Assembly: GCF_900113315.1 (NCBI RefSeq)
Contig: NZ_FOZG01000001.1
Span: forward strand, 992,001-1,056,000
Direction: 5' to 3'
DNA length: 64,000 nucleotides
From: Sphingomonas jatrophae
GTDB lineage: Bacteria; Pseudomonadota; Alphaproteobacteria; Sphingomonadales; Sphingomonadaceae
Position 1 is the first letter of the stretch, and each line of letters begins with the position of its first letter. Both the position numbers and the translations under genes were made by a program. Below are positions 28,180 to 37,467 of the stretch, piece by piece. The notes under the pieces were generated by a model that was not told the origin of the DNA, did not search any database, and worked only from the letters and a program-made list of their open reading frames with translations.

Positions 28180-29574
28180 ATGACCGACGGCCTCCCCATG
28201 CCCCGGCGGCTGCGCGCGATCGTCGCCATCTCGCTCGGTTCGGCGCTGACGATGATCGACGGGGCTATCGCCACCGTCGCGCTGCCGACCATCGCGGCGG
28301 ATCTTGGGACCTCGCCCGCTGCGGCGGTGCTGGTGGTGACGGTCTATCAGCTGACGCTGGTGACGACCTTGCTGCCGCTATCGGCGCTTGGCGACCGGAT
28401 CGGCCTCCGGCGGCTCTATCAGGGCGGGCAGCTGCTGTTCGCGGCGGCGACCCTGCTCTGCTTCTTCGCGCGCAGCCTGCCCTTCCTGCTGGTGGTGCGG
28501 GTGGCGCAGGCATTGGGGGCGGCGGCGGCGTTGAGCGTTTCCTCCGCGCTGGTGCGCAGCATCTATCCGGCGCGGATGCTCGGGCGCGGGCTGGGCATCA
28601 ACACGGTGGTGATCGCGTCCGCGGGCGCGTTGGCGCCGACTTTGGGCGGGTTCGTCCTGTCGGTGGCGCCGTGGCCGTGGATCTTCGCCTCCACCCTGCC
28701 CTTTGCGCTCATGAGCCTCGCCATCGGCCGCGCGCTGCCCGATCCCGAGCCGCATGATGAGCCTTATGATCTGGCGGGCGCGTTGCTATCCGCCTGTACG
28801 TTCGGACTGACCGTCGCCGGGCTGGAGGCCCTCGTTCATGGCGACTCTCCGGTGGTGGCGACGGCGATCATCGTCGCGGGCCTCGTTGCGGGCGTGGTGT
28901 TCGTGCGGCGGGAGTTGGGCGATCCGCGGCCGATCCTGCCGGTCGATCTCCTGGCGCGGCCCGTCTTCGCGCTGTCCGTGGCGGGAGCGCTGACGGCGTT
29001 CCTGGCGTCGATGACGTTCCTTCTGTCGCTGCCGTTCCGGCTGAAGCATGGCTGGCAGTTCACGCCGGGGCAGACGGGTGCGGCGATGATGTTCTGGCCG
29101 GCGACGTCGATGGTGGTGGCGCCGCTGTCGGGCGCGCTGTCCGATCGCTATCCCGCGGGGCTGCTGGGGGCGATCGGCATGGTGATGGCGGTGGGGGGAT
29201 TGCTGGCACTGGCCTTTCTGCCGGCGGAAGCGGGCGTGATCGACGTGGGCTGGCGCATGTCGCTGACCGGTGCCGGCTTCGGCATGTTCCTGTCGCCCAA
29301 TGCCCGGCTGATCCTCGGCTCGACGCCGCGGGAGCGGACGGCGTCGGCGGGCGGGCTGATCTCGACCACGCGGCTGCTGGGGCAGACGCTGGGGGCGACG
29401 CTGGCGGCGGCGCTGCTGGCGACGGGCCTGGGGGCGAGTCGGACGCCGGCGCTGGTGGCGGCGGGGCTGGCGGCGCTGGCGGGCCTCGCCAGTGCGGCGC
29501 GGCTGCGGCCGGCGGTGCGGCTGCCGGCGATGGAGGAGGTGGCGGATGCGCAGCCGGAGGGCGCTGTCCGCTAA
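28180..29574 (+). CDS. MFS drug-exporter-like transporter (DHA2/QacA type)
   Basis: The 464-residue integral membrane protein belongs to the major facilitator superfamily. The N-terminal pattern (ALTMIDGAIATVALPTIAADL, about 23-43) and the motif A-like GDRIGLRRLYQGG near 69-81 are typical of drug:proton antiporters of the DHA2 (EmrB/QacA) subgroup. About 14 hydrophobic segments are expected and most can be traced. GGAGGAGG stands directly before the ATG. It likely exports a toxic organic compound; the substrate is unknown. A hairpin follows the stop. Confidence 0.88.
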   Translation: MTDGLPMPRRLRAIVAISLGSALTMIDGAIATVALPTIAADLGTSPAAAVLVVTVYQLTLVTTLLPLSALGDRIGLRRLYQGGQLLFAAATLLCFFARSLPFLLVVRVAQALGAAAALSVSSALVRSIYPARMLGRGLGINTVVIASAGALAPTLGGFVLSVAPWPWIFASTLPFALMSLAIGRALPDPEPHDEPYDLAGALLSACTFGLTVAGLEALVHGDSPVVATAIIVAGLVAGVVFVRRELGDPRPILPVDLLARPVFALSVAGALTAFLASMTFLLSLPFRLKHGWQFTPGQTGAAMMFWPATSMVVAPLSGALSDRYPAGLLGAIGMVMAVGGLLALAFLPAEAGVIDVGWRMSLTGAGFGMFLSPNARLILGSTPRERTASAGGLISTTRLLGQTLGATLAAALLATGLGASRTPALVAAGLAALAGLASAARLRPAVRLPAMEEVADAQPEGAVR

Positions 29575-29590
29575 GGTGACAAAGGTGACA

Positions 29591-29624
29591 CTCAGAGGCC
29601 CTTTTCCGACACGGGGCCTCTGAG
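29591..29624. terminator. Hairpin between convergent genes, likely bidirectional terminator
   Basis: CTCAGAGGCCC and its exact complement GGGCCTCTGAG form an 11-bp perfect stem around a 12-base loop. It lies 17 bases after the MFS gene and 33 bases after the convergent DUF885 gene. No T-run follows on either side, which is usual in this GC-rich DNA. Confidence 0.55.
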
Positions 29625-29656
29625 CATCCAAGTCATTGATCTAGCGCCGGATAGGC

Positions 29657-31378
29657 TCAGAACACCGCGTCGGCGCGGACGCCCATCATCTGGCTGCGGA
29701 CGAGCGGAACGGGCGGGCCGCCATAGCTGAGGAAGGCATCGTGGAACGCCTTCCAGCCGGCGCGGCCGCCATGCGTCTTCGTCCAGTCGTCCCGCAGGCG
29801 GCGGATCATCAGCTTGCCGAGGGTATAGTTGAGATAGGCCGGATCATAGGTGCCGCGCGCCGCCTGCTGCCGGGCGGTGCCCTCATCCTGATAGCATTCG
29901 TCCATGAACAGCTTGCGCGACTGATCCACCGTCATGCCCGCCGTGTGCAGGCCGATGGCGGAGAGATAGCGGCAGTTGCGCAGCAGCGCGTTGGAGAGCT
30001 GACCGATATGCACCTCCGGATCGCCGTTTCCGAGGCCGGCATCCCACATCATCTCCTCGGCATAATGGGCATAGCCCTCCGCATAGGCATAGCCGACGAA
30101 GACGCGGCCGAAGAGATCGGGCGAGCGGTTGGCGTGGAGGAACTGGAGGAAGTGGCCGGGCCACACTTCGTGCGCGGAGGTGAACAGCAGGTTCGCCTTG
30201 CCGGGAATGTAGCCTTCCTGCACCGCCTTGCTCCACGACGGATCGGGCGGCGCGATATAGTAAGTCGACGGCTGGCCGAGCTCGAACGGGCCGGGAATGT
30301 CAATATAGGCGAAGTTCTGCCGGTTATAGGACGGCGCCTCGGCCACCAGCGCCTGCTCGGGGCCGGGAATGGTGACGAGCTGCTTGTCCTCGATGAACTT
30401 GCGCAGGCCCGCAAGCTGCGCGCGCGCCGCCTCGACCACGCCGCCGTCCGGCTTCTGCGCCTCTTCCTTGGCGATGCAATCGACGATGCTGGCCCCGGGC
30501 GCGTAAGCGGCGCAGGCCTGCTTGAGCGCAGCCTGGTTGCGGCGGAGATCCTCGCGGCCGATCCGCTCCAGCTCCTTGACCGGCGTCGCCACCCGCTCCG
30601 TCGCATAAAGCATGCGCGATAAGCGTTCGCCGCCCAGCGCGAAATCCTGCGTCTGCGTCGCCTTCGCCTCGTCCATCCATGCGGACAGGCCCGCCATGGC
30701 ATCGCCCGCGCGCTTGGTCGCGGCATCGAAGCGCGCCCACAGCGCCTTGTCCTTCACCGCGCTGAAGGCCGCGCGTCCATCATTGCCGCGGAAGAAGTCG
30801 GCGAGCCCCTGGAAGCCTGCCTTGCCAAGATAGACGAAGGTCTCCGGCATGGGCGTGCGCAGGTTCGCGCGGATCTGCGTCGCCGCCTTCGGCAGCGCCT
30901 CGGCATAAGCGATGAAGCCGCGCATGCGCGCCTCGGGCGTGCCCCAGGTGCGCGCGGTATAGAGATCGGGGAACAGGCCGTTGTTGAGGTAATAAGCCGG
31001 ATTGGTGTGCGGCTGATCCGCCTCCTCCAGCCAGAACAGGTAATTGTCGAGCTGCGCGACGGTGTAGTCGCGGCCGAACGCATCCTTGGGCGACAGACCC
31101 TTCCAGTCGGCGGCGCGCTGGCGCAGCGCACGGAAGGTGGCGGCGGTCCGCTTCAGCCCCGCCTCGCTCCAATCGGGCAGGCGGCCGTCGAATTCGTGAC
31201 GGCCCTGCGAGACCCCGAACGTCGGGCTTTCGCGGAAGGCCGCCTCGATCACCTCCTGCTGGAACCTGGCGAAGGGCGTCGCCGTGGTGGCGGCGGACGG
31301 GGCCGCGACAGGTGCCTGCGCCACAGCGGGCGCCGCGGCGGCGAGCAGAGCGGCAAGAAACGGCGTCAATCGGGCCAC
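29657..31378 (-). CDS. Exported DUF885 family metallopeptidase-like protein
   Basis: The 573-residue protein has a cleavable signal peptide (MARLTPFLAALLAAAAPAVAQA). It belongs to the DUF885 family, thought to be zinc-dependent carboxypeptidase-like. The likely metal site is HEVWPGH at about residues 403-409, with a downstream Glu in YAEGYAHYAEEMMWD. The GTG at 31378 is chosen over the longer frame because GGGGGAGG lies six bases upstream and the signal peptide starts there. It is transcribed alone, towards the MFS gene. A periplasmic peptidase role is inferred. Confidence 0.87.
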   Translation of the reverse strand: MARLTPFLAALLAAAAPAVAQAPVAAPSAATTATPFARFQQEVIEAAFRESPTFGVSQGRHEFDGRLPDWSEAGLKRTAATFRALRQRAADWKGLSPKDAFGRDYTVAQLDNYLFWLEEADQPHTNPAYYLNNGLFPDLYTARTWGTPEARMRGFIAYAEALPKAATQIRANLRTPMPETFVYLGKAGFQGLADFFRGNDGRAAFSAVKDKALWARFDAATKRAGDAMAGLSAWMDEAKATQTQDFALGGERLSRMLYATERVATPVKELERIGREDLRRNQAALKQACAAYAPGASIVDCIAKEEAQKPDGGVVEAARAQLAGLRKFIEDKQLVTIPGPEQALVAEAPSYNRQNFAYIDIPGPFELGQPSTYYIAPPDPSWSKAVQEGYIPGKANLLFTSAHEVWPGHFLQFLHANRSPDLFGRVFVGYAYAEGYAHYAEEMMWDAGLGNGDPEVHIGQLSNALLRNCRYLSAIGLHTAGMTVDQSRKLFMDECYQDEGTARQQAARGTYDPAYLNYTLGKLMIRRLRDDWTKTHGGRAGWKAFHDAFLSYGGPPVPLVRSQMMGVRADAVF

Positions 31379-31443
31379 AAGCGGCCTCCCCCTTCTGGTT
31401 CGTTGATGGCGCATCGTCGCACCGGCGCGATCGTTCCGCCAGC

Positions 31444-31468
31444 GGAAACCTAAGTGCCGTCCGACGTT
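31444..31468 (+). promoter_or_regulatory. EcfG-like promoter candidate for the alpha/beta hydrolase (one mismatch)
   Basis: GGAAA (31444-31448), a 16-base spacer and CGTT (31465-31468) differ at one base from GGAAC-N16-CGTT. The hydrolase ATG follows 37 bases later. The arrangement is the same as the perfect site at 40004, but one mismatch makes it weak alone. Confidence 0.35.
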
Positions 31469-31505
31469 CAGGCGCCGGGCGCCACGGCGCGCGATGGAGA
31501 TCCCG

Positions 31506-32333
31506 ATGCCCTACGTCAAAGCCAAGGATTCGACCGACCTCTACGTCAAGGACTGGGGCAGCGGCCGCCCCGTCGTGCTGATGCACGGCTGGCCGCTGAA
31601 CGCCGACAGCTGGGACGATACGGCCTTCGCGCTGGCCAAGGCCGGGCACCGGGTGATCGCCTATGACCGGCGCGGTTTCGGCCGATCCGGCCAGCCTTGG
31701 AGCGGCTATGATTACGACACGTTCGCCGACGATCTGGCGACCGTGCTGGAGGTGACCGGCGCGCAGGATGCGACTTTGGTCGGCTTCTCCATGGGTGGCG
31801 GCGAAGTCGCGCGCTACATGTCGCGCCATGGCGGCAAGGGCGTGCATTCCGCCGCGCTGATCGCGTCGGTTGCCGGTTATCTGCTGAAGACGGACGACAA
31901 TCCGGACGGCGTCGATGCCTCCGTGTTCGAGGACATGAAGGCGAACATCCTGAAGGACCGGCCGCACTTCTTCGCCAATTTCTTCCAGAGCTTCTACGGC
32001 GTCGGCTGGATCAGCTCACCCGTCAGCCAGGAAGCGCTCGACTGGTCGCTGATGATGACGATGCAGGCCGGGCTGAAGGGCACGCTGGATTGCGTCGACG
32101 CGTTCGGCAAGACCGACTTCCGCCCCGATCTGTCCGCGCTGACGGTGCCGACGCTCGTCATCCACGGCACGTCGGACAATACGGTGCCGATCGACGCCTC
32201 CGCCCGGACGGTGGCGAAGCTGGTGCCGCAGGCCGAACTGATCGAATATTCCGGATCGCCGCACGGCCTGCTGCTGACGGATCGGGACCGCGTGATCGAG
32301 GATCTGCTGCGCTTCCTGGGCACCGCGGCTTAA
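31506..32333 (+). CDS. Alpha/beta hydrolase, non-heme chloroperoxidase-like
   Basis: The 275-residue protein is an alpha/beta-hydrolase closest in pattern to the bacterial cofactor-free haloperoxidase/arylesterase group. The nucleophile elbow GFSMGG places the serine at S95. The oxyanion stretch HGWPLNADSW lies near 27-36, the acid is in the HGTSDNTVP strand, and the catalytic His is in SGSPHGLL near the C-terminus. The ATG at 31506 follows GGAG at six bases; an ATG four codons earlier overlaps that site. It has no signal peptide. It may hydrolyse esters or lactones; peroxidase activity is usually incidental. A possible stress promoter lies upstream. Confidence 0.88.
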   Translation: MPYVKAKDSTDLYVKDWGSGRPVVLMHGWPLNADSWDDTAFALAKAGHRVIAYDRRGFGRSGQPWSGYDYDTFADDLATVLEVTGAQDATLVGFSMGGGEVARYMSRHGGKGVHSAALIASVAGYLLKTDDNPDGVDASVFEDMKANILKDRPHFFANFFQSFYGVGWISSPVSQEALDWSLMMTMQAGLKGTLDCVDAFGKTDFRPDLSALTVPTLVIHGTSDNTVPIDASARTVAKLVPQAELIEYSGSPHGLLLTDRDRVIEDLLRFLGTAA

Positions 32334-32351
32334 GCAGCGAGGGTCGACCCG

Positions 32352-32436
32352 ATCCGTTCGTGCTGAGCTTGTCGAAGCGCTGTCCTTCTCAAGCGCGGAA
32401 AAGGACGGCCCTCCGACAGGCTCAGGGCGAGCGGAC
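32352..32436. repeat. Inverted pair of a 34-bp dispersed repeat
   Basis: Two arms, 32352-32385 and 32403-32436, are imperfect inverted copies built around the core CTGAGCTTGTCG and its complement, separated by 17 bases. A third, shorter copy of the same core is found at 41906-41931. The transcript could form a long stem after the hydrolase gene and act as a terminator or RNA stabiliser. The rest of the 32334-32531 gap holds no gene. Confidence 0.75.
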
Positions 32437-32531
32437 GTTGAGTTCGGCATGGATCGTCCGCCATCTCTCTTTTCTACCGCAACAGTTTCGCTGCGCTTGC
32501 GGCGGCTGCTTGGCCGCTCGTAAGGATGGAC

Positions 32532-33809
32532 ATGGCCGAACCCCGCCACCCCTTCACCTATGGCGATTACCGGGCCTTCTGGATCGCGCGGCTGGCGACC
32601 ACCATCGCGCAGAACGGTATGGTCGTCGTCATCGGCTGGCAGGTCTATGACATCGCCCGCAGCGGCGGGATGACGCCGCGCGAGGCGGCGCTCCAGCTCG
32701 GGCTGATCGGCATCGCGCAGTTCCTGCCGCTGTTCCTGCTGACGCTGATCGTCGGCTGGACGGCGGACCGGGTGGACCGGCGCTGGATCGCGCGCGGCGC
32801 GGTGACGCTGGAGGCGGGGTGCGCGGCGACGCTGGCGGTGCTCGCCGCGACGGACAGTACCACCCTGCCCTGGCTGTTCTTCATCGCCGCCTTGCTGGGC
32901 GTGGCGCGGGCGTTCGCCGGGCCGGCGCTGTCCGCGCTGGCGCCCAACCTCGTACCGCGCGAGGTGCTGCCGACCGCGATCGCGCTGAGTTCGATCGCGT
33001 GGCAGACAGGCGCGATCATCGGGCCGGCGGCGGGCGGCTATCTCTACGCGCACAGCCACTGGCTGCCTTATACGGTGAGCGGCGGGCTGTTCGCCACGGC
33101 GTGCCTGTGCCTGTTCCTGATCCGGCCGGTGGCGAGGGTCGCGATCGATCGCAGCGTCAATCCGTGGCGGCAGATGATCGACGGCCTCGCCTATGTCCGC
33201 CAGAACCGGCTGGTGCTGGGGGCGATCTCGCTCGACCTGTTTGCGGTGCTGCTGGGCGGGGCGACGGCGATGCTGCCGATCTTCGCGCGCGACGTGCTGC
33301 ATGTCGGCGCGGAGGGGCTGGGCCATCTGCGCGCGGCGCCGGCGGCGGGCGCGGCGGCGGTGGCGCTGCTGTTCGCATTCCGCCCGCTCAAGCATGACGT
33401 GGGGTTGAAGATGCTGGCCGCGGTCGTCGTGTTCGGCGCCTGTACCGTCGGCTTCGGCCTGTCCCGCTCGATACCCCTGTCGCTCGCCTGCCTGGCGGTG
33501 CTGGGTGCGGCGGACATGCTGTCGGTTTATGTCCGTTCGTCCCTGATCCAGCTCTACACGCCCGATGCCATGCGCGGGCGGGTGGCGGCAGTGTCGACAT
33601 TGTTCGTCTCCGCCTCCAACGAGCTGGGCGAGGCGGAGAGCGGTTTCCTTGCCGCGGCGATCGGGCCGGTGGCGGCGGTGGTCGGCGGCGGGATCGGCGC
33701 AATCCTCGTCACGCTGGCCTGGGCCCGCTGGTTCCCCGAGCTGAAGCGCGCACGCACATTCGATCCGCCCGCCGGCATCGACGGGCCTGTTCAGGAGAAG
33801 GCAGCATGA
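32532..33809 (+). CDS. MFS transporter, EntS/MFS_3-like
   Basis: The 425-residue protein is a 12-helix major facilitator of the MFS_3 group that includes the enterobactin exporter EntS. It begins with the typical [24 protein letters not shown] (about 6-29). [11 protein letters not shown] near 75 is motif A. The ATG at 32532 is preferred because AAGG lies six bases upstream; an ATG two codons earlier abuts it. The stop overlaps the cysK start (ATGA), so the two are coupled. The functional link, perhaps export of cysteine or a thiol compound, is speculation. Substrate unknown. Confidence 0.87.
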   Translation: MAEPRHPFTYGDYRAFWIARLATTIAQNGMVVVIGWQVYDIARSGGMTPREAALQLGLIGIAQFLPLFLLTLIVGWTADRVDRRWIARGAVTLEAGCAATLAVLAATDSTTLPWLFFIAALLGVARAFAGPALSALAPNLVPREVLPTAIALSSIAWQTGAIIGPAAGGYLYAHSHWLPYTVSGGLFATACLCLFLIRPVARVAIDRSVNPWRQMIDGLAYVRQNRLVLGAISLDLFAVLLGGATAMLPIFARDVLHVGAEGLGHLRAAPAAGAAAVALLFAFRPLKHDVGLKMLAAVVVFGACTVGFGLSRSIPLSLACLAVLGAADMLSVYVRSSLIQLYTPDAMRGRVAAVSTLFVSASNELGEAESGFLAAAIGPVAAVVGGGIGAILVTLAWARWFPELKRARTFDPPAGIDGPVQEKAA

Positions 33810-34723
33810 AGGCGGAATCCATCCTCCAGACGATCGGCGGCACGCCGCACATCCGCGTCTCCCGGCTGTTTCCGGAGGCCGAGGTGTGGATCAAGTCGGA
33901 GCGGTCCAACCCCGGCGGGTCGATCAAGGATCGCATCGCGCTCGCCATGATCGAGGATGCGGAAGCAACGGGCGCGCTGCAGCCGGGCGGCACCATCGTC
34001 GAGCCGACCAGCGGCAATACCGGCATCGGCCTCGCCATGGTGGCGGCGGTGAAGGGCTACAAGCTCGTGCTCGTCATGCCCGAGAGCATGTCGATCGAGC
34101 GGCGGCGGCTGATGCTGGCCTATGGCGCGACGTTCGACCTGACCCCGCGCGAGCGTGGCATGAAGGGCGCGATCGAACGGGCGCTGGAGATCGTGGCGGA
34201 GACGCCGGGCGCGTGGATGCCGCAGCAGTTCGAGAATCCCGCGAACATCGACGTCCATGTCCGCACCACCGCGCGCGAGATCATCGCCGATTTCGACGGA
34301 TCGCCGCCCGACCTGCTCGTCACCGGGGTCGGCACGGGTGGGCACATCACCGGCTGCGCGCAGGTGCTGAAGGCGCAGTGGCCGCAGCTGAAGGTGTTCG
34401 CGGTCGAGCCGACCCTGTCGCCCGTCATCTCGGGCGGCCAGCCGGGGCCGCACCCGATCCAGGGCATCGGCGCGGGCTTCGTGCCGGAAAACCTGCACAC
34501 CGCTTTGCTGGACGGCGTGGTGAAGGTGGATCCGGCGGACGCCAAGGAGATGGCCCGCCGCGCCGCGCGTGAGGAGGGGATGCTGGTCGGCATCTCGTCG
34601 GGCGCGACCCTGGCTGCCATCGCCGACCGCCTGCGCGAGTTTCCGGGAAGCCGCGTCCTCGGCTTCAACTACGATACCGGCGAGCGTTACCTGTCGGTGC
34701 CGGACTTCCTGCCGGAAGCATGA
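33806..34723 (+). CDS. cysK: Cysteine synthase A (O-acetylserine sulfhydrylase)
   Basis: The 305-residue enzyme makes L-cysteine from O-acetyl-L-serine and sulfide using pyridoxal phosphate. The Schiff-base lysine is K41 in NPGGSIKDR, the substrate loop [10 protein letters not shown] lies near 67-76, and the phosphate-binding GTGGHITG is near 175-182. The length is normal for CysK. The start overlaps the stop of the MFS gene. It acts in the cytoplasm at the end of sulfate assimilation. Confidence 0.95.
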   Translation: MKAESILQTIGGTPHIRVSRLFPEAEVWIKSERSNPGGSIKDRIALAMIEDAEATGALQPGGTIVEPTSGNTGIGLAMVAAVKGYKLVLVMPESMSIERRRLMLAYGATFDLTPRERGMKGAIERALEIVAETPGAWMPQQFENPANIDVHVRTTAREIIADFDGSPPDLLVTGVGTGGHITGCAQVLKAQWPQLKVFAVEPTLSPVISGGQPGPHPIQGIGAGFVPENLHTALLDGVVKVDPADAKEMARRAAREEGMLVGISSGATLAAIADRLREFPGSRVLGFNYDTGERYLSVPDFLPEA

Positions 34724-34775
34724 CCGCTGCCGCATGCCCCGGCCACGACCGAGGCGTGCGGATCATCCGGCCCGA

Positions 34776-34913
34776 TCAGCTGGCGATGAGCAGGACGACG
34801 ATCGCCGCCAGCACGATCGAGATGATCGTGCCCCACTTCAGCAGGCCCAGAAAGCCGGTGTAGGTGCCGACATGCGCCTTCATGTCGCCCTTGCTGTCGC
34901 CGCTTGCCGCCAT
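34776..34913 (-). CDS. aa3-type cytochrome c oxidase subunit IV (45 aa)
   Basis: This short gene encodes MAASGDSKGDMKAH followed by TYTGFLGLLKWGTII and a hydrophobic tail ending IVVLLIAS. This is the pattern of the small bacterial aa3-oxidase subunit IV: a polar N-terminus, a conserved Tyr/Phe-rich turn, the LKWGT motif and one transmembrane helix (about 27-45). The ATG at 34913 has GGGG nine bases upstream; an ATG three codons earlier abuts it. The subunit packs beside the catalytic oxidase subunits in the inner membrane. The other oxidase genes are not in this window. Confidence 0.82.
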   Translation of the reverse strand: MAASGDSKGDMKAHVGTYTGFLGLLKWGTIISIVLAAIVVLLIAS

Positions 34914-35058
34914 GCCGGTCATCCCCTTGGTCCCGTGATGGCGCCGCCCTTATCGAAGCCGCCCGGCCGCCTCAACCCCCGCTGGCTTAAGCCCCGCTTT
35001 ACCCGTTCGCGCTAGGGATGGCCGCCTGGGGCCAGGCCCAAGCGGGGGACGAGGACGG

Positions 35059-36459
35059 ATGGCGGCCATGCCGCAACGCACGCTGCTGCTGATCGACGAC
35101 GAACCGGCACAGGCGCGGCTCGTCGCCGCCATCGCTGCGCGCGGCGGCTGGCGCACGGTGCGCGCGAGCGGGCTGGCGGAGGCATGGGGTGCCGCCGACG
35201 CGGAGCCGCCGCAGGCGGTGCTGCTCGATCATCCCGGCAGCGAGGCGCATGCCGCCGTCGCCGAGATCCGCGCCCGCCTGCCGGCCGTGCCGGTGATCGT
35301 GCTGACGCTGCAGGGCGGGGTCGCGCAGGCGGTGGCGGCAATGCGGGCGGGCGCGGCCGATTTCCTCGTCAAGCCGATCGCCGCGGACCGTCTGCTCGCC
35401 GCGCTGGACGCGGCGGCAGCGCGCAGCTTTCGCGGCGAATTGCGGCCATTGGCGGAGAAGATGCCCGCCGCGCTCGGCTTCGACGAGATCGTCGGCACCG
35501 CGCCCGCCTTCCGCGCCGCGCTGGACGTGGCGGCCAATGCCGCCCGCGCCCGCGTGGCGGTGCTGATCGAGGGGGAGAGCGGCGTCGGCAAGGAGATGGT
35601 GGCGCAGGCGATCCACGCCGCCTCGCCCCGGGCCAACCGCCCGATGGTGGTGGTGACCTGCGCCACCCTGCCCCACAATCTGGCCGCCAGCGAGCTGTTC
35701 GGCCACGAACGCGGCGCCTTCACCGGTGCGTTCGACCGGCGGCAGGGCCGCTTCGCCGAGGCGGATGGCGGCACGCTGTTCCTCGACGATGTCGGCGCAC
35801 TGCCCGCGGATGCGCAGATCGGCCTGCTGCACGTACTGCAATCGGGCGAGGTGCAGCCGGTCGGCGCGCGCGCGCGGCAGGCGGTGGACGTGCGCGTGAT
35901 CGCCGCGACCAGCCGCGACCTTGCCGCCGAAGTCGCCGCCGGGCAGTTCCGCGAGGATCTGTTCTACCGGCTGGGTGCCGTCCGCCTGAATGTGCCGCCG
36001 CTCCGCCAGCGGCCGGGCGACATCGTCGCGCTCGCCCGTCACCTGCTGCGGCGGATCGAGCGGCAGCCCGGCCTCCGCCCGCTCGGCATCACCGAATCCG
36101 CGCTGGCGCTGCTGGAAGGCTATGGCTGGCCGGGCAATGTGCGGCAGCTCTACAGCGTGCTGTTCCGCGCCGCAGTGCTGTGCGAGGGCAATGCGCTGAC
36201 CCCCGCCGACTTCCCGCAGATCGCGGCGGAGAGCCTGGCGCAGGGCGATCCCGCTGCCGCCGGCGGGGCCGCGACGGCGGTGCCGCTCTATGAACCGAAC
36301 GGGCACCTTCGCTCGCTCGACGCGATCGAGGCGGACGTGATCCGCCTCGCCATCGGCCATTATCGCGGGCGGATGAGCGAGGTCGCGCGGCGGCTCGGCA
36401 TCGGCCGCTCGACGCTTTACCGGCGGTTGGGCGAACTCGGCATCGACAGCGCGGCCTGA
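35059..36459 (+). CDS. Sigma-54-dependent response regulator (NtrC family)
   Basis: The 466-residue protein has a receiver domain (about 8-120, phosphoacceptor D57), a sigma-54 AAA+ domain (about 143-370) and a Fis-type helix-turn-helix at the C-terminus (about 430-466). Walker A GESGVGKE is at 172-179 and the sigma-54 contact loop GAFTGA at 219-224 is intact. Walker B reads LFLDD rather than the usual LFLDE, a conservative change at the catalytic Glu. It activates RpoN promoters by ATP hydrolysis. No cognate kinase is adjacent, so it is an orphan here. A TTAA-N7-TTTA near 34987 is discussed under rejected items. Confidence 0.92.
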   Translation: MAAMPQRTLLLIDDEPAQARLVAAIAARGGWRTVRASGLAEAWGAADAEPPQAVLLDHPGSEAHAAVAEIRARLPAVPVIVLTLQGGVAQAVAAMRAGAADFLVKPIAADRLLAALDAAAARSFRGELRPLAEKMPAALGFDEIVGTAPAFRAALDVAANAARARVAVLIEGESGVGKEMVAQAIHAASPRANRPMVVVTCATLPHNLAASELFGHERGAFTGAFDRRQGRFAEADGGTLFLDDVGALPADAQIGLLHVLQSGEVQPVGARARQAVDVRVIAATSRDLAAEVAAGQFREDLFYRLGAVRLNVPPLRQRPGDIVALARHLLRRIERQPGLRPLGITESALALLEGYGWPGNVRQLYSVLFRAAVLCEGNALTPADFPQIAAESLAQGDPAAAGGAATAVPLYEPNGHLRSLDAIEADVIRLAIGHYRGRMSEVARRLGIGRSTLYRRLGELGIDSAA

Positions 36460-36475
36460 GCCGCAGGCCGGCTCA
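36457..36475. terminator. Short hairpin spanning both stop codons of convergent genes
   Basis: TGAGCCG and CGGCTCA form a 7-bp perfect stem with a 5-base loop. The first TGA is the stop of the sigma-54 activator and the last TCA is the stop of the bestrophin gene on the other strand. It may end transcription in both directions; no T-run is present. Confidence 0.35.
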
Positions 36476-37354
36476 CCAGAGCACGCCCTTGACCGGCTTC
36501 AACGGCTCCGGCGCGGGATCGCCGATCGATTGCAGCAGATCGATCTCGATCGTGCGGCACATCGCGGTCAACGGCACATCGTGCACCGTGTCGGCGAAGG
36601 GATCGACCAGATCGTCGCCGATCGCCAGCGCGGCGAGAAACATGAGCCCGGCGATCGTCGAGCCGATCGGCGTGGCGATGCCCAGCGTCTCGACCAGGCC
36701 GATCGGCAGCAGGATGCAGAAGATGCGCGAGAAGAGGGTCGGCAGGAAGCGATATTGATTGGGCAGCGGCGTGTTCTTGATCCGCTCCATCCCGCCCTGT
36801 GCATTGGAGATGTCGACCAGCAACTGCTCGATGTGCGTCTGCTGGATGGTGTCGATCCAGCCGGCGCGCTGCGCATCGGCGACACGGCGCGACGTGCCGT
36901 CGAGCAGGCCGTTGGCCGCGTTGGTCCGCGCCAGCGCAGGCTCCGCCTCGCCGCGCGACAGGAAGCGCAGCACCTCGCCGTCATGCGGCTGACGGCGGAG
37001 CTGGCAGCGCAGGGCGTTCACGTAGGCGACCTGGCGCAGCACGATGGTGCGCTTCAGATCGTTCGCATCCGCCGGCAGCAGGTTGCGCGCCGCGCGCGAC
37101 AGGCTGCGCGAGGCGTTGATCATCAGCCCCCAGAGGCCCCGCGCCTCCCACCAGCGCGCATAGGCTGCATTGGCGCGAAACCCGAGAAACAGCGCCAGCA
37201 CCGTGCCGAACAGAGTAAGCGGCAGCGAAGGCGCGCGGAACGGCTGGAAGATGTAGATTGCCGTGACGATGCAATCCCAGATGAACAGCGCCACGAGCGG
37301 CCGCCAGACTTCGCGGACGATCTGCGTCGCGCGGGGCACGGAATCGACGATCAA
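36473..37354 (-). CDS. Bestrophin-like membrane protein (YneE/UPF0187)
   Basis: The 293-residue protein matches bacterial bestrophin homologues, pentameric channels of the inner membrane. The N-terminal VPRATQIVREVWRPLVALFIWD, then FRANAAYARWWEARGLWG near 60-78 and the C-terminal IGDDLVDPFADTVHDVPL are family hallmarks. The start is a TTG at 37354 with GGAGAG at six or seven bases; no ATG is available in the right place. Some bacterial members conduct monovalent cations rather than anions; selectivity cannot be read here. It converges on the sigma-54 activator gene. Confidence 0.88.
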   Translation of the reverse strand: MIVDSVPRATQIVREVWRPLVALFIWDCIVTAIYIFQPFRAPSLPLTLFGTVLALFLGFRANAAYARWWEARGLWGLMINASRSLSRAARNLLPADANDLKRTIVLRQVAYVNALRCQLRRQPHDGEVLRFLSRGEAEPALARTNAANGLLDGTSRRVADAQRAGWIDTIQQTHIEQLLVDISNAQGGMERIKNTPLPNQYRFLPTLFSRIFCILLPIGLVETLGIATPIGSTIAGLMFLAALAIGDDLVDPFADTVHDVPLTAMCRTIEIDLLQSIGDPAPEPLKPVKGVLW

Positions 37355-37467
37355 GCGGGCTCTCCGGGCAGATGGCAGGCCCGCATGGATGGGGTGCCGG
37401 GGAAGCGCTGTCCAGCTTCGGACATGATTTGTCAGGATGGCGGTGGAGACCGCCCGTCTGATCAGCC

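Noticed and set aside
34987-35001. TTAA-N7-TTTA, a near CtrA box before the sigma-54 activator
   Set aside because: The second half site has a mismatch and there is no other evidence for cell-cycle control of this gene.
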